64,000 nt of DNA from Thermosynechococcus sp. HN-54 (GTDB lineage: Bacteria > Cyanobacteriota > Cyanobacteriia > Thermosynechococcales > Thermosynechococcaceae), in NCBI RefSeq assembly GCF_023650955.1, contig NZ_CP098039.1, positions 2,108,001-2,172,000 of the forward strand, written 5' to 3'. Positions 17,025 through 25,049 of the stretch are shown in pieces (the stretch's first letter is position 1; each line of letters begins with the position of its first letter). The notes under the pieces were generated by a model. The model saw only the letters and a program-made list of their open reading frames with translations, made no database searches and was not told the DNA's origin. Made by a program: the position numbers and the translations under genes.

Positions 17025-17498
17025 ATGGCACATCTGTCCCCGTCGCGAACCCACTACGAGGTTCTAGAGGTGACTCCCACGGCCTCGTTGGCAGAGATTC
17101 GCCGTGCCTATCGCGAAAAGAGTAAGCTCTATCATCCGGATACAACGACGCTGCCGGTGGCGATCGCCCGCGAGGAGTTTCACCGCCTCAATGAGGCTTA
17201 TGCAGTGCTCACTAACCCTGAGCAGCGGCAGTGGTATGACTTGCAATTGCGGCTGCGCGCCCAGCTAAAACAGCCCACTACAACGGGGATGGGCGTGTCT
17301 TCTCGCCCTCAAGGCTCTGGACGTTCTCCCAGTGTTCCCCCAGAGGATCGCCCCCTTTCGCCGGGGGAGTTATTTGCTCTGTTTATCTTGGGAATCACGT
17401 TTGTCGGCTGCTTGGTTCTGGCGGTGATTGTCGGCTTGTCTCAACAGGGGCAAGAATGGATCTTGCAAATGGTTAGTCGTATTTCTGAACTCGGATGA
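17025..17498 (+). CDS. J-domain protein with C-terminal membrane anchor
   Basis: The 157-residue product has an N-terminal J domain (about 10-75) with the HPD motif (YHPDTTTLP) and NEAYAVLTNPEQRQWYD. A Pro/Ser-rich linker and one hydrophobic helix near the C-terminus (FALFILGITFVGCLVLAVIVG) follow. It would recruit Hsp70 (DnaK) to a membrane. It is not full-length DnaJ: the Gly/Phe and zinc domains are absent. It starts 13 bases after pilC, so it may serve pilus assembly, but that is inferred from position only. Confidence 0.87.
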   Translation: MAHLSPSRTHYEVLEVTPTASLAEIRRAYREKSKLYHPDTTTLPVAIAREEFHRLNEAYAVLTNPEQRQWYDLQLRLRAQLKQPTTTGMGVSSRPQGSGRSPSVPPEDRPLSPGELFALFILGITFVGCLVLAVIVGLSQQGQEWILQMVSRISELG

Positions 17499-17767
17499 AT
17501 ACTTTACCTCACCCCCAAACTCCCCTGTACAACCATGCCCTACCCCAAATTGAAGCTTGGCTACAGCAAAAGGGCTGTGTGCGGGATGAAACAGATATTC
17601 ACTGCTGGGAGGTTGAGTACCCGCAGTGGTCAGCTCGGATTTGCTTGGATATTGAGGAACTCCAAGTGATTTATCACGATCGCCTCGAGGGCAGTGTTAT
17701 TCAGCGCTCTTTTAAGTACTCCTGCCCCCGCGCTGATGTGGAAGAAGCGATTTTTGCTGGCCCCTAG
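17495..17767 (+). CDS. DUF3143 family protein
   Basis: This 90-residue soluble protein shows the cyanobacterial/plastid DUF3143 pattern: LYNHALPQIEAWLQQKGC, then CWEVEYPQWSARICLDIEEL and RSFKYSCPRADVEEAI. Its function is unknown. The ATG overlaps the J-domain gene stop by 4 bases (ATGA), so translation is coupled, and an association between the two proteins is likely. Confidence 0.85.
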   Translation: MNTLPHPQTPLYNHALPQIEAWLQQKGCVRDETDIHCWEVEYPQWSARICLDIEELQVIYHDRLEGSVIQRSFKYSCPRADVEEAIFAGP

Positions 17768-17774
17768 ACAACCA

Positions 17775-18113
17775 TCACATCATGATGGTCATTGCTGGCG
17801 TTGTTTTACTGGCTGGCTTGCCGATCCGTTTCAGACCAAAAATCCAGAGAATTTGATCTTCAATGGCTGCTGCCCGTTCCTTTGCCCCTGCTTTCAGCAA
17901 GAGTTGACGGGTCATCATCAGCTTCTCAATTTCAGCTACTTGGGTGCGGACTTCTTCTTCGTCCAAATAGAGACTCTCGAGCACCGCATTCAAGTCTGCT
18001 TCGGGATCGGCCACTAAGCAAGCCCCTTCCACCACCACGGATTTGAGCTGTCCTTGGTATTGCCGCAACAGACGGCGAATTGTGTAGGCAGTAACGGGCA
18101 ATAATTTTGTCAT
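17775..18113 (-). CDS. Conserved small protein of unknown function
   Basis: The product is 112 residues, soluble and mostly helical, with an acidic middle section (LVADPEADLNAVLESLYLDEEEVRTQVAEIEKL) and a helix ending near GLKRIG. The ATG at 18113 is preceded by GGGGGAA at Shine-Dalgarno distance; a TTG at 18128 is in frame but less likely. No family is recognised. It is convergent with the DUF3143 gene. Confidence 0.7.
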   Translation of the reverse strand: MTKLLPVTAYTIRRLLRQYQGQLKSVVVEGACLVADPEADLNAVLESLYLDEEEVRTQVAEIEKLMMTRQLLLKAGAKERAAAIEDQILWIFGLKRIGKPASKTTPAMTIMM

Positions 18114-18419
18114 GTTGTGTTCCCCCAACTACTATGCCGGCATCTTATGAATTTGAATTGATTTCCCACTGTCCACTTCCACCCATGGCCAAATTTTGCG
18201 GGGGATCAACAGGGGACATAACTAATCGTTATGACAAATCGTTAATAATTGATTTATCGTACGTTATCATTCTATGAATTTTGGAACTTGGAGATTATCC
18301 GTAGTTTCACGTAAAAGCACTTTTAGATGTGATTTAGATCACGGAAACCATCATATTATCGGCATTTGGGAATATTATAAATTTATATTAAGAAATCATG
18401 ACTATTAAGAAATATAAAT
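18114..18419. other. AT-rich intergenic region without a gene
   Basis: This 306-base region lies upstream of the leftward 112-residue gene and downstream of the cysteine desulfurase gene. It is strikingly AT-rich compared with its neighbours. It contains a CRP-like palindrome at 18328-18343 and a repeated ATCGTTA motif near 18226-18246. A short rightward frame from 18398 runs antisense to the desulfurase and looks spurious. A small RNA is possible but nothing proves it. Confidence 0.45.
18328..18343. promoter_or_regulatory. Candidate cAMP-receptor-protein (SyCRP1-type) binding site
   Basis: TGTGATTTAGATCACG matches the CRP/SyCRP1 consensus TGTGA-N6-TCACA except for the last base. It lies 215 bases upstream of the leftward 112-residue gene. 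In Synechocystis, SyCRP1 controls motility-related genes. A regulatory role here is inference from a single site. Confidence 0.4.
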
Positions 18420-19571
18420 CTATCTCTGGTGGCGTAGTTGTTGAATGCTGTGGTGAATCTGTTGAAGCGCTAAATCAATCTCGGTCTCTGTGGTGGTACG
18501 TAATAAACCAAATCGCAGCGAAGCACGAGCAAGGGTGGGCGATCGCCCCAAGGCAAGAAGAACGTGGGAGGGTGTGGGTTTGTCGCTACTACAGGCTGCA
18601 CCAGGGGAGAGGGCGACATGGGGATAAATGGATTGCAGGAGGGCATTGCCCTCAACTCCACCAATACTGACATTGAGACAGTTGGGTAAACTCTGTTGCC
18701 AATCGCCATTGAGATAAATGTCCCCTAGGGAGGCTAAGCCCTGCCACAGCCGCTCTTTAAGGTGCCGCAAGTGGGGAATATCCGTTGCTTGACGTTCCTG
18801 AGCCAGTTGTACCGCTGCGCCAAAACCGACAATAAGGGGGGTAGCCAAGGTGCCGGATCGCCAGCCCTGTTCTTGACTGCCGCCATGAAGTTGAGGGGCG
18901 AGTTGGACGCGGGGGCGATCGCGTCGCACATAGAGGGCACCAATGCCCTTGGGGCCATAGAGTTTGTGGGCCGTCAGAGACATCAGATCCACCTGAAGTG
19001 CTTGAACATCCAAGGGGATTTTGCCGAGAGCCTGTGCTGCATCGGTGTGGAATAAAACTTGGCGATCGCGACAGCGGTGACCAATTTCAGCCAAGGGTTG
19101 GAGCACGCCAATTTCATTATTCGCGGCCATCACGGACACTAAGATGGTCTCATGGGTAAAGGCTTGCTCTAGCTCAGTTAGATCAATGAACCCTTGCTGA
19201 TTCACCCCCAGATAGGTCACCCGAAAGCCCAAGGACTCCAGATAGCGGCAGGGGGCAAGCACGGCATTGTGTTCTGTCTGAACCGTAATAATATGGCGAC
19301 CGCGACCGTAGTAGGCTTCGGCCACACCCTTGATCGCCAAGTTGTCTGCCTCGGTGGCACCACTGGTAAAAATAATCTCCTCTGGATGAGCGTGGATGGC
19401 TGAGGCAATGATTTCGCGAGCACGATCAATGGCCGCCGCTGCCTCCCAACCGTAGGCATGGGCACGATTACTGGCATTGCCGGGGCGATCGCTAAAATAG
19501 GGCAACATGGCTGCCAGCACTTGGGGATCCACCGGTGTTGTTGCCAGTCCATCTAAGTAAATTGGCTTCAT
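18420..19571 (-). CDS. Cysteine desulfurase (NifS/IscS-like)
   Basis: The 383-residue PLP enzyme would take sulphur from cysteine for Fe-S clusters and thio-modifications. It has YLDGLATTPVDP at the start, FTSGATEADNLAIKG, HTDAAQALGKIPLDV, the PLP lysine in TAHKLYGPKG and the active Cys in PGAACSSDKPTPSHVL. The active-site loop is the NifS/IscS (class I) type. NifS versus IscS cannot be settled from this window, as no nif or isc partners are nearby. The tRNA gene is divergent from it. Confidence 0.93.
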   Translation of the reverse strand: MKPIYLDGLATTPVDPQVLAAMLPYFSDRPGNASNRAHAYGWEAAAAIDRAREIIASAIHAHPEEIIFTSGATEADNLAIKGVAEAYYGRGRHIITVQTEHNAVLAPCRYLESLGFRVTYLGVNQQGFIDLTELEQAFTHETILVSVMAANNEIGVLQPLAEIGHRCRDRQVLFHTDAAQALGKIPLDVQALQVDLMSLTAHKLYGPKGIGALYVRRDRPRVQLAPQLHGGSQEQGWRSGTLATPLIVGFGAAVQLAQERQATDIPHLRHLKERLWQGLASLGDIYLNGDWQQSLPNCLNVSIGGVEGNALLQSIYPHVALSPGAACSSDKPTPSHVLLALGRSPTLARASLRFGLLRTTTETEIDLALQQIHHSIQQLRHQR

Positions 19572-19696
19572 TCCCCGTCTGCTTGACCCCCCCTCTCCTT
19601 TAGCCTAGCAAGGAATCCCGCACTCAATGGCCATTCAGACAATCGAGCGGTAGAAGGCGCCAAGGGGGACTATATTGAAAAATGATAGGTATTTGC

Positions 19697-19769
19697 CCAG
19701 GGTTGGCCGAGCGGATGAGGCAGCGAACTCATAATTCGCCATAGGCTGGTTCAACTCCAGCACCCTGGA
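19697..19769 (+). tRNA. tRNA with CAU anticodon (Ile2 or Met)
   Basis: A full cloverleaf can be folded: acceptor CCAGGGT with ACCCTGG, D stem GCC/GGC, anticodon stem GCGAA/TTCGC with loop CTCATAA, five-base variable loop and T stem GCTGG/CCAGC around TTCAACT. The discriminator is A and the CCA end is not encoded. The anticodon is CAU. It lacks the three G-C pairs of an initiator. The loop CTCATAA is like plastid trnI-CAU, where C34 becomes lysidine, so Ile2 is more likely than elongator Met, though this is not proven. Confidence 0.9.
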
Positions 19770-19846
19770 TTTTTTAATCCACTCAAGGCCAATCGAGCGA
19801 TCGCCTTCCGCTACACTGAAAGAAGTTTCGTGTCGCAAATTTTGCC

Positions 19847-20218
19847 ATGAGTCGCACCTACAAACCCCAACAGGCCTCTGATAAAAATCTTGAAGCCATG
19901 CGCAAGTTTGCGGAAACCTATGCCAAGCGCACGGGTACCTATTTTTGCTCAGACTTGGGGACAACAGCGGTGGTTCTAGAGGGATTAGCCAAGCACAAAG
20001 ATGATTATGGCTCCCCCTTGTGTCCCTGTCGCCACTATGAGGATAAAGAAGCAGAGGTGGAGGCGGCCTACTGGAACTGCCCTTGCGTGCCGATGCGGGA
20101 GCGGCGCGAGTGTCACTGCCTCCTCTTTTTAACACCTGATCATCCCTTTGCCGGCACTGCTCAGGAGATTACATTCGAGCAAATCCGCGAGGAAACTAAT
20201 CGCTTCACCGTGTCCTAG
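19847..20218 (+). CDS. ftrC: Ferredoxin-thioredoxin reductase catalytic subunit
   Basis: The 123-residue beta subunit transfers electrons from photosynthetically reduced ferredoxin to thioredoxin through a 4Fe-4S cluster and a redox disulphide. All seven expected cysteines are present: Cys34, the CPC pair at 59/61, the second CPC at 78/80 and CHC at 89/91. Length is normal. It lies 77 bases after the tRNA and its stop overlaps the convergent pseudogene by 4 bases. Confidence 0.97.
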   Translation: MSRTYKPQQASDKNLEAMRKFAETYAKRTGTYFCSDLGTTAVVLEGLAKHKDDYGSPLCPCRHYEDKEAEVEAAYWNCPCVPMRERRECHCLLFLTPDHPFAGTAQEITFEQIREETNRFTVS

Positions 20219-20672
20219 TATTCCAGCGTAACCACAATCGTGTCACTGTAGATGCCCGCAGGAACGAACTGTCGAGGGGGAATGCGGTCAAAAATGCTGA
20301 GGATTGTAGGGGCATTATTCACAGGCACTAAGGTTCGCAAAGTGCTCCCGCCAGTACCATCCCCCCAGATTTGGGTGCGAGCGGCATCAATGTAGAGATT
20401 GTAATCAAGGCGACCTCTTCCTGAGGTTGTTTGCCGGGGGGTAAAACGACTGGCATTGCCAGTGCTCAGGCGAATCGAATCGTAATTGCGCCTTGGACAT
20501 TCCTACAGACGAAGATAAGACCTGTGGCATTGTTAGCAGAGGGACTAGAGATGCTGTAGTTGCCAAAGCTGAGACCCGTCACGCTGTTAATTGTGCAGTT
20601 TGCAAAAGCAACTGTTGAGAGAGCAAAACTACTGGCGATCGCGAGCAGGATACTGAAATGTGGCTGCACCAC
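20215..20672 (-). pseudogene. Spore coat protein U (SCPU) domain protein, frameshifted
   Basis: The gene starts at GTG 20672 with a signal peptide (SILLAIASSFALSTVAFA) and the SCPU start CTINSVTGLSFGNY. It reaches GAITIRFA and stops at 20466. The rest of the domain continues in another frame (RLSTGNASRF ... GRLDYNLYIDAARTQIWGDG ... IYSDTIVVTLEY). The break is at a tandem CGAAT duplication (20471-20480); removing one 5-base unit restores a 150-residue reading frame. SCPU proteins are secreted subunits of chaperone-usher-like pili; no usher gene lies nearby. Confidence 0.85.
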
Positions 20673-20720
20673 TCACAAGTATTTAAGAACAACCTACGCC
20701 AATGATAATTGAGCTATAGG

Positions 20721-21578
20721 TTAGATAACACCATCCGCAGTCAATAGAGCTTTGTAGAGTCCGGGTCGGCGATCGCGAAAAAAGCCATAGGCCGCCCGTA
20801 GGCGTTCAATTTCCTCTAAATCAAATTTATGAACCAGCACTGCTTCTTGGGAGCGATCAGCCTCGGCCACCAGATCTCCCCTTGGATTGGCAATAAATGA
20901 ACTGCCATAAAATACTTGCCCCCCCTCATCACCCACACGGTTCGCTGCCACCACCGGAATCACATTTGCTACTGCATGGCCAATCATCACCCGCTGCCAG
21001 GGGTCTTTGGTATCCAATGTGGGATCATGGGGTTCACTGCCAATGGCCGTGGGATACACCAGCACTTCCGCACCCATAAGGGTCATCACCCGTGCAGCCT
21101 CTGGAAACCACTGATCCCAGCAGATGCCGACGCCGATTTTGCCGTAGCGAGTACGCCAGACCCGAAAGCCTGTATTCCCCGGTCGGAAGTAAAACTTCTC
21201 CTCATAGCCGGGACCATCGGGAATATGGCTTTTGCGATAGACACCGAGGTTGACTCCCCCCGCATCAATCATGGCCACACTGTTGTAATAGACGGTGCCC
21301 GCCTTTTCAAAAAAGGACACTGGAATCACTACCTCCAGTTCCCCCGCCAAAGCTTCAAAGTGGGCGATCGTCGGATGCTTTTTCACAGGGTGTGCCCGCT
21401 GAAAGTGAATCTCCCGCTCTTCCTTGCAAAAATAGTGTCCCTCAAAGAGTTCTGGCAGGACAATCACTTGGGCGCCCTGCTGATGCGCCTGCCGCACCAA
21501 ATCACTGAGGTGCAGAATATTGGTTTCAACGTCATCGGTCAATTGAGCCTGAATGGCAGCAACAGTAATGGTTCTCAT
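20721..21578 (-). CDS. aguB: N-carbamoylputrescine amidase
   Basis: The 285-residue nitrilase-superfamily enzyme hydrolyses N-carbamoylputrescine to putrescine, carbon dioxide and ammonia. The Glu-Lys-Cys triad regions are visible: IVLPELFEGHYFC, YRKSHIPDGPGYEEKFYF and VGICWDQWFPEAARVM. The ATG at 21578 overlaps the aguA stop by 4 bases (ATGA), so the two steps from agmatine to putrescine are coupled. An in-frame start at 21599 lies within aguA. Confidence 0.95.
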   Translation of the reverse strand: MRTITVAAIQAQLTDDVETNILHLSDLVRQAHQQGAQVIVLPELFEGHYFCKEEREIHFQRAHPVKKHPTIAHFEALAGELEVVIPVSFFEKAGTVYYNSVAMIDAGGVNLGVYRKSHIPDGPGYEEKFYFRPGNTGFRVWRTRYGKIGVGICWDQWFPEAARVMTLMGAEVLVYPTAIGSEPHDPTLDTKDPWQRVMIGHAVANVIPVVAANRVGDEGGQVFYGSSFIANPRGDLVAEADRSQEAVLVHKFDLEEIERLRAAYGFFRDRRPGLYKALLTADGVI

Positions 21579-22600
21579 AGTTCCTGCTGAGTAATGCAAT
21601 GGAAGGCGCCTCCCCCCTCTAGAATCGTGCGTGCGGGGAGGCCGATGGTTCTGCGACTGGGAAAGAGCTTGGCGATCGCCTCAACCGCTTTGGCATCCGC
21701 TTCGACACCATAGGTGGGGACGACAACGGTGGTATTGGCGATATAAAAATTGACATAGCTAGCGGGCAAAATCTCCCCCTCTTGACTCGTCACCCGCCCC
21801 GGCGAAGGCACTGGGATCACCTCTAAGGAGCGCCCCTTGGCATCTGTCAGTGTTTGCAACTGCTCATAGATAGCAACCAAGACCTCATAGTTTGGATCCT
21901 CAGGGCTTTCGGGTAACATGCAGACCACCGTTGCAGGGGCAACAAAACGCACCAACGTATCAATGTGACCATCGGTGTGATCATTGACTAATCCCGATTC
22001 AATCCAGAGGATTTTGCTCACACCAAGAGCGGGTTTGAGGCGAGATTCGACTTCTTCAATGTCTAGGTAGGGATTACGGTTGGGGTTGAGGAGGCACTGC
22101 TGGGTCGTCAAGCAAGTTCCTTCGCCATCTACTTCGATCGCCCCCCCCTCAAGAAATAAGGGCACAGCACCATGGGGAACCCCCATGATCATGGCTAGGC
22201 GCACGGCCAAGTCACTGTCGCCGGGAAGTTGATACTTTTTGCCCCAACCATTAAAAGGCAAACAGAGGAGTCGCCGCTCCCCTGCTGCATTGATTAAGCT
22301 TACAGGTGCTGTATCCCGCAGCCAAATATCGCCGAAGGCCAGTTGATAAAACTGTGGATTGAGATCCCCTAGGTAAGAACGCGCTGTTGCTTCTCCCGCC
22401 TCATCTAGCACCAGAATTTTTAGTTGCTCTCCCCGGCACTGTCCAGTGATTGGATCAGGGTCAGCGATCGCCCGACATAGGGCAGCAAATTCTAAACGCA
22501 CCTGCGGTAATAGTTCTCCCCACAAATCCTCGTGACTAGGGAAAGCTAACCAACAGGCGCGATGGAGCAGCCACTCAGCGGGCTGAAAAAACGGGAACAT
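21575..22600 (-). CDS. aguA: Agmatine deiminase
   Basis: The 341-residue enzyme converts agmatine to N-carbamoylputrescine and ammonia. Family motifs include FGDIWLRDTAP, LEGGAIEVDGEGT, NDHTDGHIDTLVRF and the catalytic Cys in GGGAFHCITQQ at the C-terminus. It begins 9 bases after rpmE, so it may be read at the end of the ribosomal cluster transcript as well as from its own promoter. Confidence 0.96.
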   Translation of the reverse strand: MFPFFQPAEWLLHRACWLAFPSHEDLWGELLPQVRLEFAALCRAIADPDPITGQCRGEQLKILVLDEAGEATARSYLGDLNPQFYQLAFGDIWLRDTAPVSLINAAGERRLLCLPFNGWGKKYQLPGDSDLAVRLAMIMGVPHGAVPLFLEGGAIEVDGEGTCLTTQQCLLNPNRNPYLDIEEVESRLKPALGVSKILWIESGLVNDHTDGHIDTLVRFVAPATVVCMLPESPEDPNYEVLVAIYEQLQTLTDAKGRSLEVIPVPSPGRVTSQEGEILPASYVNFYIANTTVVVPTYGVEADAKAVEAIAKLFPSRRTIGLPARTILEGGGAFHCITQQEL

Positions 22601-22609
22601 GAAGAGCGA

Positions 22610-22885
22610 TTAGCCCTTTTTGTTAGTCTTGGGTGCAGGTTTAGCGGCGGTTTTTTTCCCTTTAGCGGTTTGCTGGGGCTTAGCACCGCTGTATTTACGG
22701 CGGAAGCGTTCCACCCGCCCCTCAGCATCAACAATTTTCTGAGTACCCGTGAAGAAGGGGTGGTTGCCTGACCAGATGTCCACGTGCAGTTCCGGTTTCG
22801 TGGAACCGACGGTCATAACCACTTCACCATCACAATAGACCTTGGCTTCGGGATACCACTGGGGATGAATGTTCGGTTTTGGCAT
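22610..22885 (-). CDS. rpmE: Ribosomal protein L31
   Basis: The 91-residue protein begins MPKPNIHPQWYPEAKVYCDG and contains SGNHPFFTGTQKIVDAEGRVERFRRKY, the L31 core. A Lys/Ala/Pro-rich tail of about 20 residues makes it longer than most L31. Only single cysteines are present, so it is the zinc-free type. It is the last ribosomal gene of the leftward cluster. Confidence 0.95.
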   Translation of the reverse strand: MPKPNIHPQWYPEAKVYCDGEVVMTVGSTKPELHVDIWSGNHPFFTGTQKIVDAEGRVERFRRKYSGAKPQQTAKGKKTAAKPAPKTNKKG

Positions 22886-22924
22886 AGAAGTCTCACCACA
22901 AACGAGAAGTAAAAAACGAAAATC

Positions 22925-23338
22925 TTAGCGTTTTGAGTATTGGGGGGCTTTGCGGGCTTTGCGCAGACCGTACTTACGCCGCTCCTTGGCACGGGGATCG
23001 CGGGTGAGGTAGCCTTCCGTTTTCAACGGCTTACGGTTTTCGATGTCCAGTTGACACAGGGCACGAGCAATCCCTAAACGAATGGCATCCGCTTGCCCTG
23101 TCAGACCACCCCCCGTAGCATTGACATAAATATCGTAGCTACTTTCAAGGCCAAGGGTTTCAAGGGGTGCTTTCACTAAGTTGAGATAGATGGGGTTGTT
23201 TTGCAGGTAATCAGCCCCGTTGCGGCCATTGATCAACAATTGACCGCTGCCAGGGATCAGGCGTACCCGTGCCACCGCCGACTTGCGGCGACCAGTTCCC
23301 AAGTAAACTACCCGCTTAGACTGATCAGCAATCTGCAT
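22925..23338 (-). CDS. rpsI: Ribosomal protein S9
   Basis: The 137-residue protein has the S9 signature [19 protein letters not shown] near the N-terminus, [19 protein letters not shown] and the C-terminal [18 protein letters not shown]. The basic tail reaches the ribosomal P site. The start lies 2 bases after the rplM stop; L13 and S9 are paired in most bacteria. Confidence 0.98.
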   Translation of the reverse strand: MQIADQSKRVVYLGTGRRKSAVARVRLIPGSGQLLINGRNGADYLQNNPIYLNLVKAPLETLGLESSYDIYVNATGGGLTGQADAIRLGIARALCQLDIENRKPLKTEGYLTRDPRAKERRKYGLRKARKAPQYSKR

Positions 23339-23340
23339 CG

Positions 23341-23799
23341 TTAGGCTCCCGGAATCGTGTTAATGGTCAAAGGCTGGGGTTTTTGCGCTTGGTGGGGATG
23401 CTCTGGCCCAGCATAAACTTTCAGCTTGGTAAAGAGTTTGCGGCCAAGGGAATTTTTCGGCAGCATCCCTTTGACGGCGTGCTCAATAATCCGCTCAGGA
23501 ATGCGGGCTTGCAGTTGTTCAAACGTTTCAACTTTCATCCCCCCTGGGCGTCCGGAGTGACGACGGTAGAGTTTTTGGGAGCGTTTTTTACCGGTAACGG
23601 TGACTTTCTCGGCGTTGATCACAATCACAAAGTCACCCGTGTCCATGTGGGGGGTGTAAATGGCTTTGTTTTTGCCCCTGAGAATGCGGGCAATTTCTGC
23701 GGCTAGCCGACCCAACCGTTGATCAGCGGCATCAATGACATACCACTGGGGAGCAAGGTCATCCACGGCGGGCAGTGGTGTCTTTACGGTACTGGTCAT
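23341..23799 (-). CDS. rplM: Ribosomal protein L13
   Basis: The 152-residue L13 has [25 protein letters not shown] and [18 protein letters not shown], then [10 protein letters not shown]. The ATG at 23799 is chosen because GGAG lies 6 bases upstream. Earlier in-frame starts at 23811 and 23823 are less likely, as the second overlaps truA. Confidence 0.97.
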   Translation of the reverse strand: MTSTVKTPLPAVDDLAPQWYVIDAADQRLGRLAAEIARILRGKNKAIYTPHMDTGDFVIVINAEKVTVTGKKRSQKLYRRHSGRPGGMKVETFEQLQARIPERIIEHAVKGMLPKNSLGRKLFTKLKVYAGPEHPHQAQKPQPLTINTIPGA

Positions 23800-23815
23800 T
23801 ACAAACTCCATGGTT

Positions 23816-24670
23816 CTATGCAATGGACAATTCAGGGGTAATGGAGGCTAACTGAAACTGAGGCATCGCCTCGGTGCACAGGGCAAGGGGGAAAGGCGAT
23901 TCAGGATAACCCACCCCCAACAGACAAAGACCGGTAGGGGGGGCAGCATACTTGACGAGGTGGCGTTGCTCCCGCTGCCAAATTTCCGTAAAACTGGCGG
24001 GCGATCGCTGGCCTTGCCCCACCTGTACCAAGAGTCCCACCAACAGGCGCATCATACCGTAGAGAAACCCCGAAGCTTGCACCTCAATTTCCACAAGGGC
24101 ACCCCGCCGCTGGCAGCTCACCGCCTGCACCTCCACCCAAGAATGGGCACGATTGGAGCCAGAACGGTGAAAGGCACTCAAGTGATGTCGCCCCACAAGG
24201 GGCTTGAGAACCGCTGCCATTTTCTCCACATCCAAGGGGGCATAGTAGTAGTGCCATGTCCAGGGACGCAGAAAAATATTTGGGCAGGGATCGGTATAGA
24301 GGGTATAGCGATAGCGACGCCACAGCGCCGAGAAACGGGCATGCCAGTGATCGGGCACCACCGCCGCCGCACGAATCACCACATCGGCGGGCAAGCGAGC
24401 ATTGAGAATCCCCGGCCAACGATGAACGGGAATGGGGGAGTTGACTGTAACGTGTGCCACTTGACCCGCTGCATGAACCCCTGTATCGGTGCGACCTGCT
24501 GCGACAACAGAGACGGGATGATTGACAACGCTGGCGATCGCCTGCTCAATCACCTCCTGTACCGTGCGTTGTCCCACTTGCCGTTGCCAGCCGTGGAAAT
24601 GGGTGCCTTGGTACTGAATGAGTAGTGCCAAGCGTTGCCCCGTTTGGGGAGGTGCGATCGCCGTCATCAT
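23816..24670 (-). CDS. truA: tRNA pseudouridine(38-40) synthase TruA
   Basis: The 284-residue enzyme forms pseudouridine in the tRNA anticodon arm. The catalytic Asp is in [13 protein letters not shown], preceded by [32 protein letters not shown] is the C-terminal motif. It sits between rplQ and rplM, the usual cyanobacterial arrangement. Confidence 0.96.
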   Translation of the reverse strand: MMTAIAPPQTGQRLALLIQYQGTHFHGWQRQVGQRTVQEVIEQAIASVVNHPVSVVAAGRTDTGVHAAGQVAHVTVNSPIPVHRWPGILNARLPADVVIRAAAVVPDHWHARFSALWRRYRYTLYTDPCPNIFLRPWTWHYYYAPLDVEKMAAVLKPLVGRHHLSAFHRSGSNRAHSWVEVQAVSCQRRGALVEIEVQASGFLYGMMRLLVGLLVQVGQGQRSPASFTEIWQREQRHLVKYAAPPTGLCLLGVGYPESPFPLALCTEAMPQFQLASITPELSIA

Positions 24671-24676
24671 TGCCTG

Positions 24677-25027
24677 CTACACAAGTTCAATCACAGCCAG
24701 TTCAGCATTGTCCCCTCGCCGCCGTACACTGCGGATAATGCGGGTATAGCCACCCTTGCGATCGCCATAGCGCTCTCGCGCTTGAGCAAACAGGGCATGC
24801 ACCAGTTGCTTGTCGTAAAGATAGCCGAGGGCACGACGACGTGCTGCCAAGGAGCCATCCTTTGCCAATGTGATCATCCGCTCCGCCTCTGCGCGTACCG
24901 CCTTTGCCCGCGCTTTGGTGGTGGTAATGCGGCCGTGACGAATCAATTCAGTGGTCAATGCCCGCAGCAGTGCTTTTCGTTGATCGGCTGGCAGTCCGAG
25001 CTGGGGAACCCGACGTTGGTGACGCAT
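24677..25027 (-). CDS. rplQ: Ribosomal protein L17
   Basis: The 116-residue L17 starts [24 protein letters not shown] and continues [18 protein letters not shown]. The ATG at 25027 is preferred over a TTG two codons upstream. It lies 22 bases after rpoA, the conserved alpha-operon order. Confidence 0.97.
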   Translation of the reverse strand: MRHQRRVPQLGLPADQRKALLRALTTELIRHGRITTTKARAKAVRAEAERMITLAKDGSLAARRRALGYLYDKQLVHALFAQARERYGDRKGGYTRIIRSVRRRGDNAELAVIELV

Positions 25028-25049
25028 AGACAAACCTCATTCAATCTCT

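Noticed and set aside
18398-18670. A rightward frame starting MTIKKYK near the desulfurase end
   Set aside because: Only the first few codons lie outside the desulfurase gene; the rest is antisense to it and has no similarity to a known family.
20466-20672. A complete 68-residue secreted protein
   Set aside because: The sequence beyond its stop encodes the rest of an SCPU domain in another frame, so it is the front part of a frameshifted gene.
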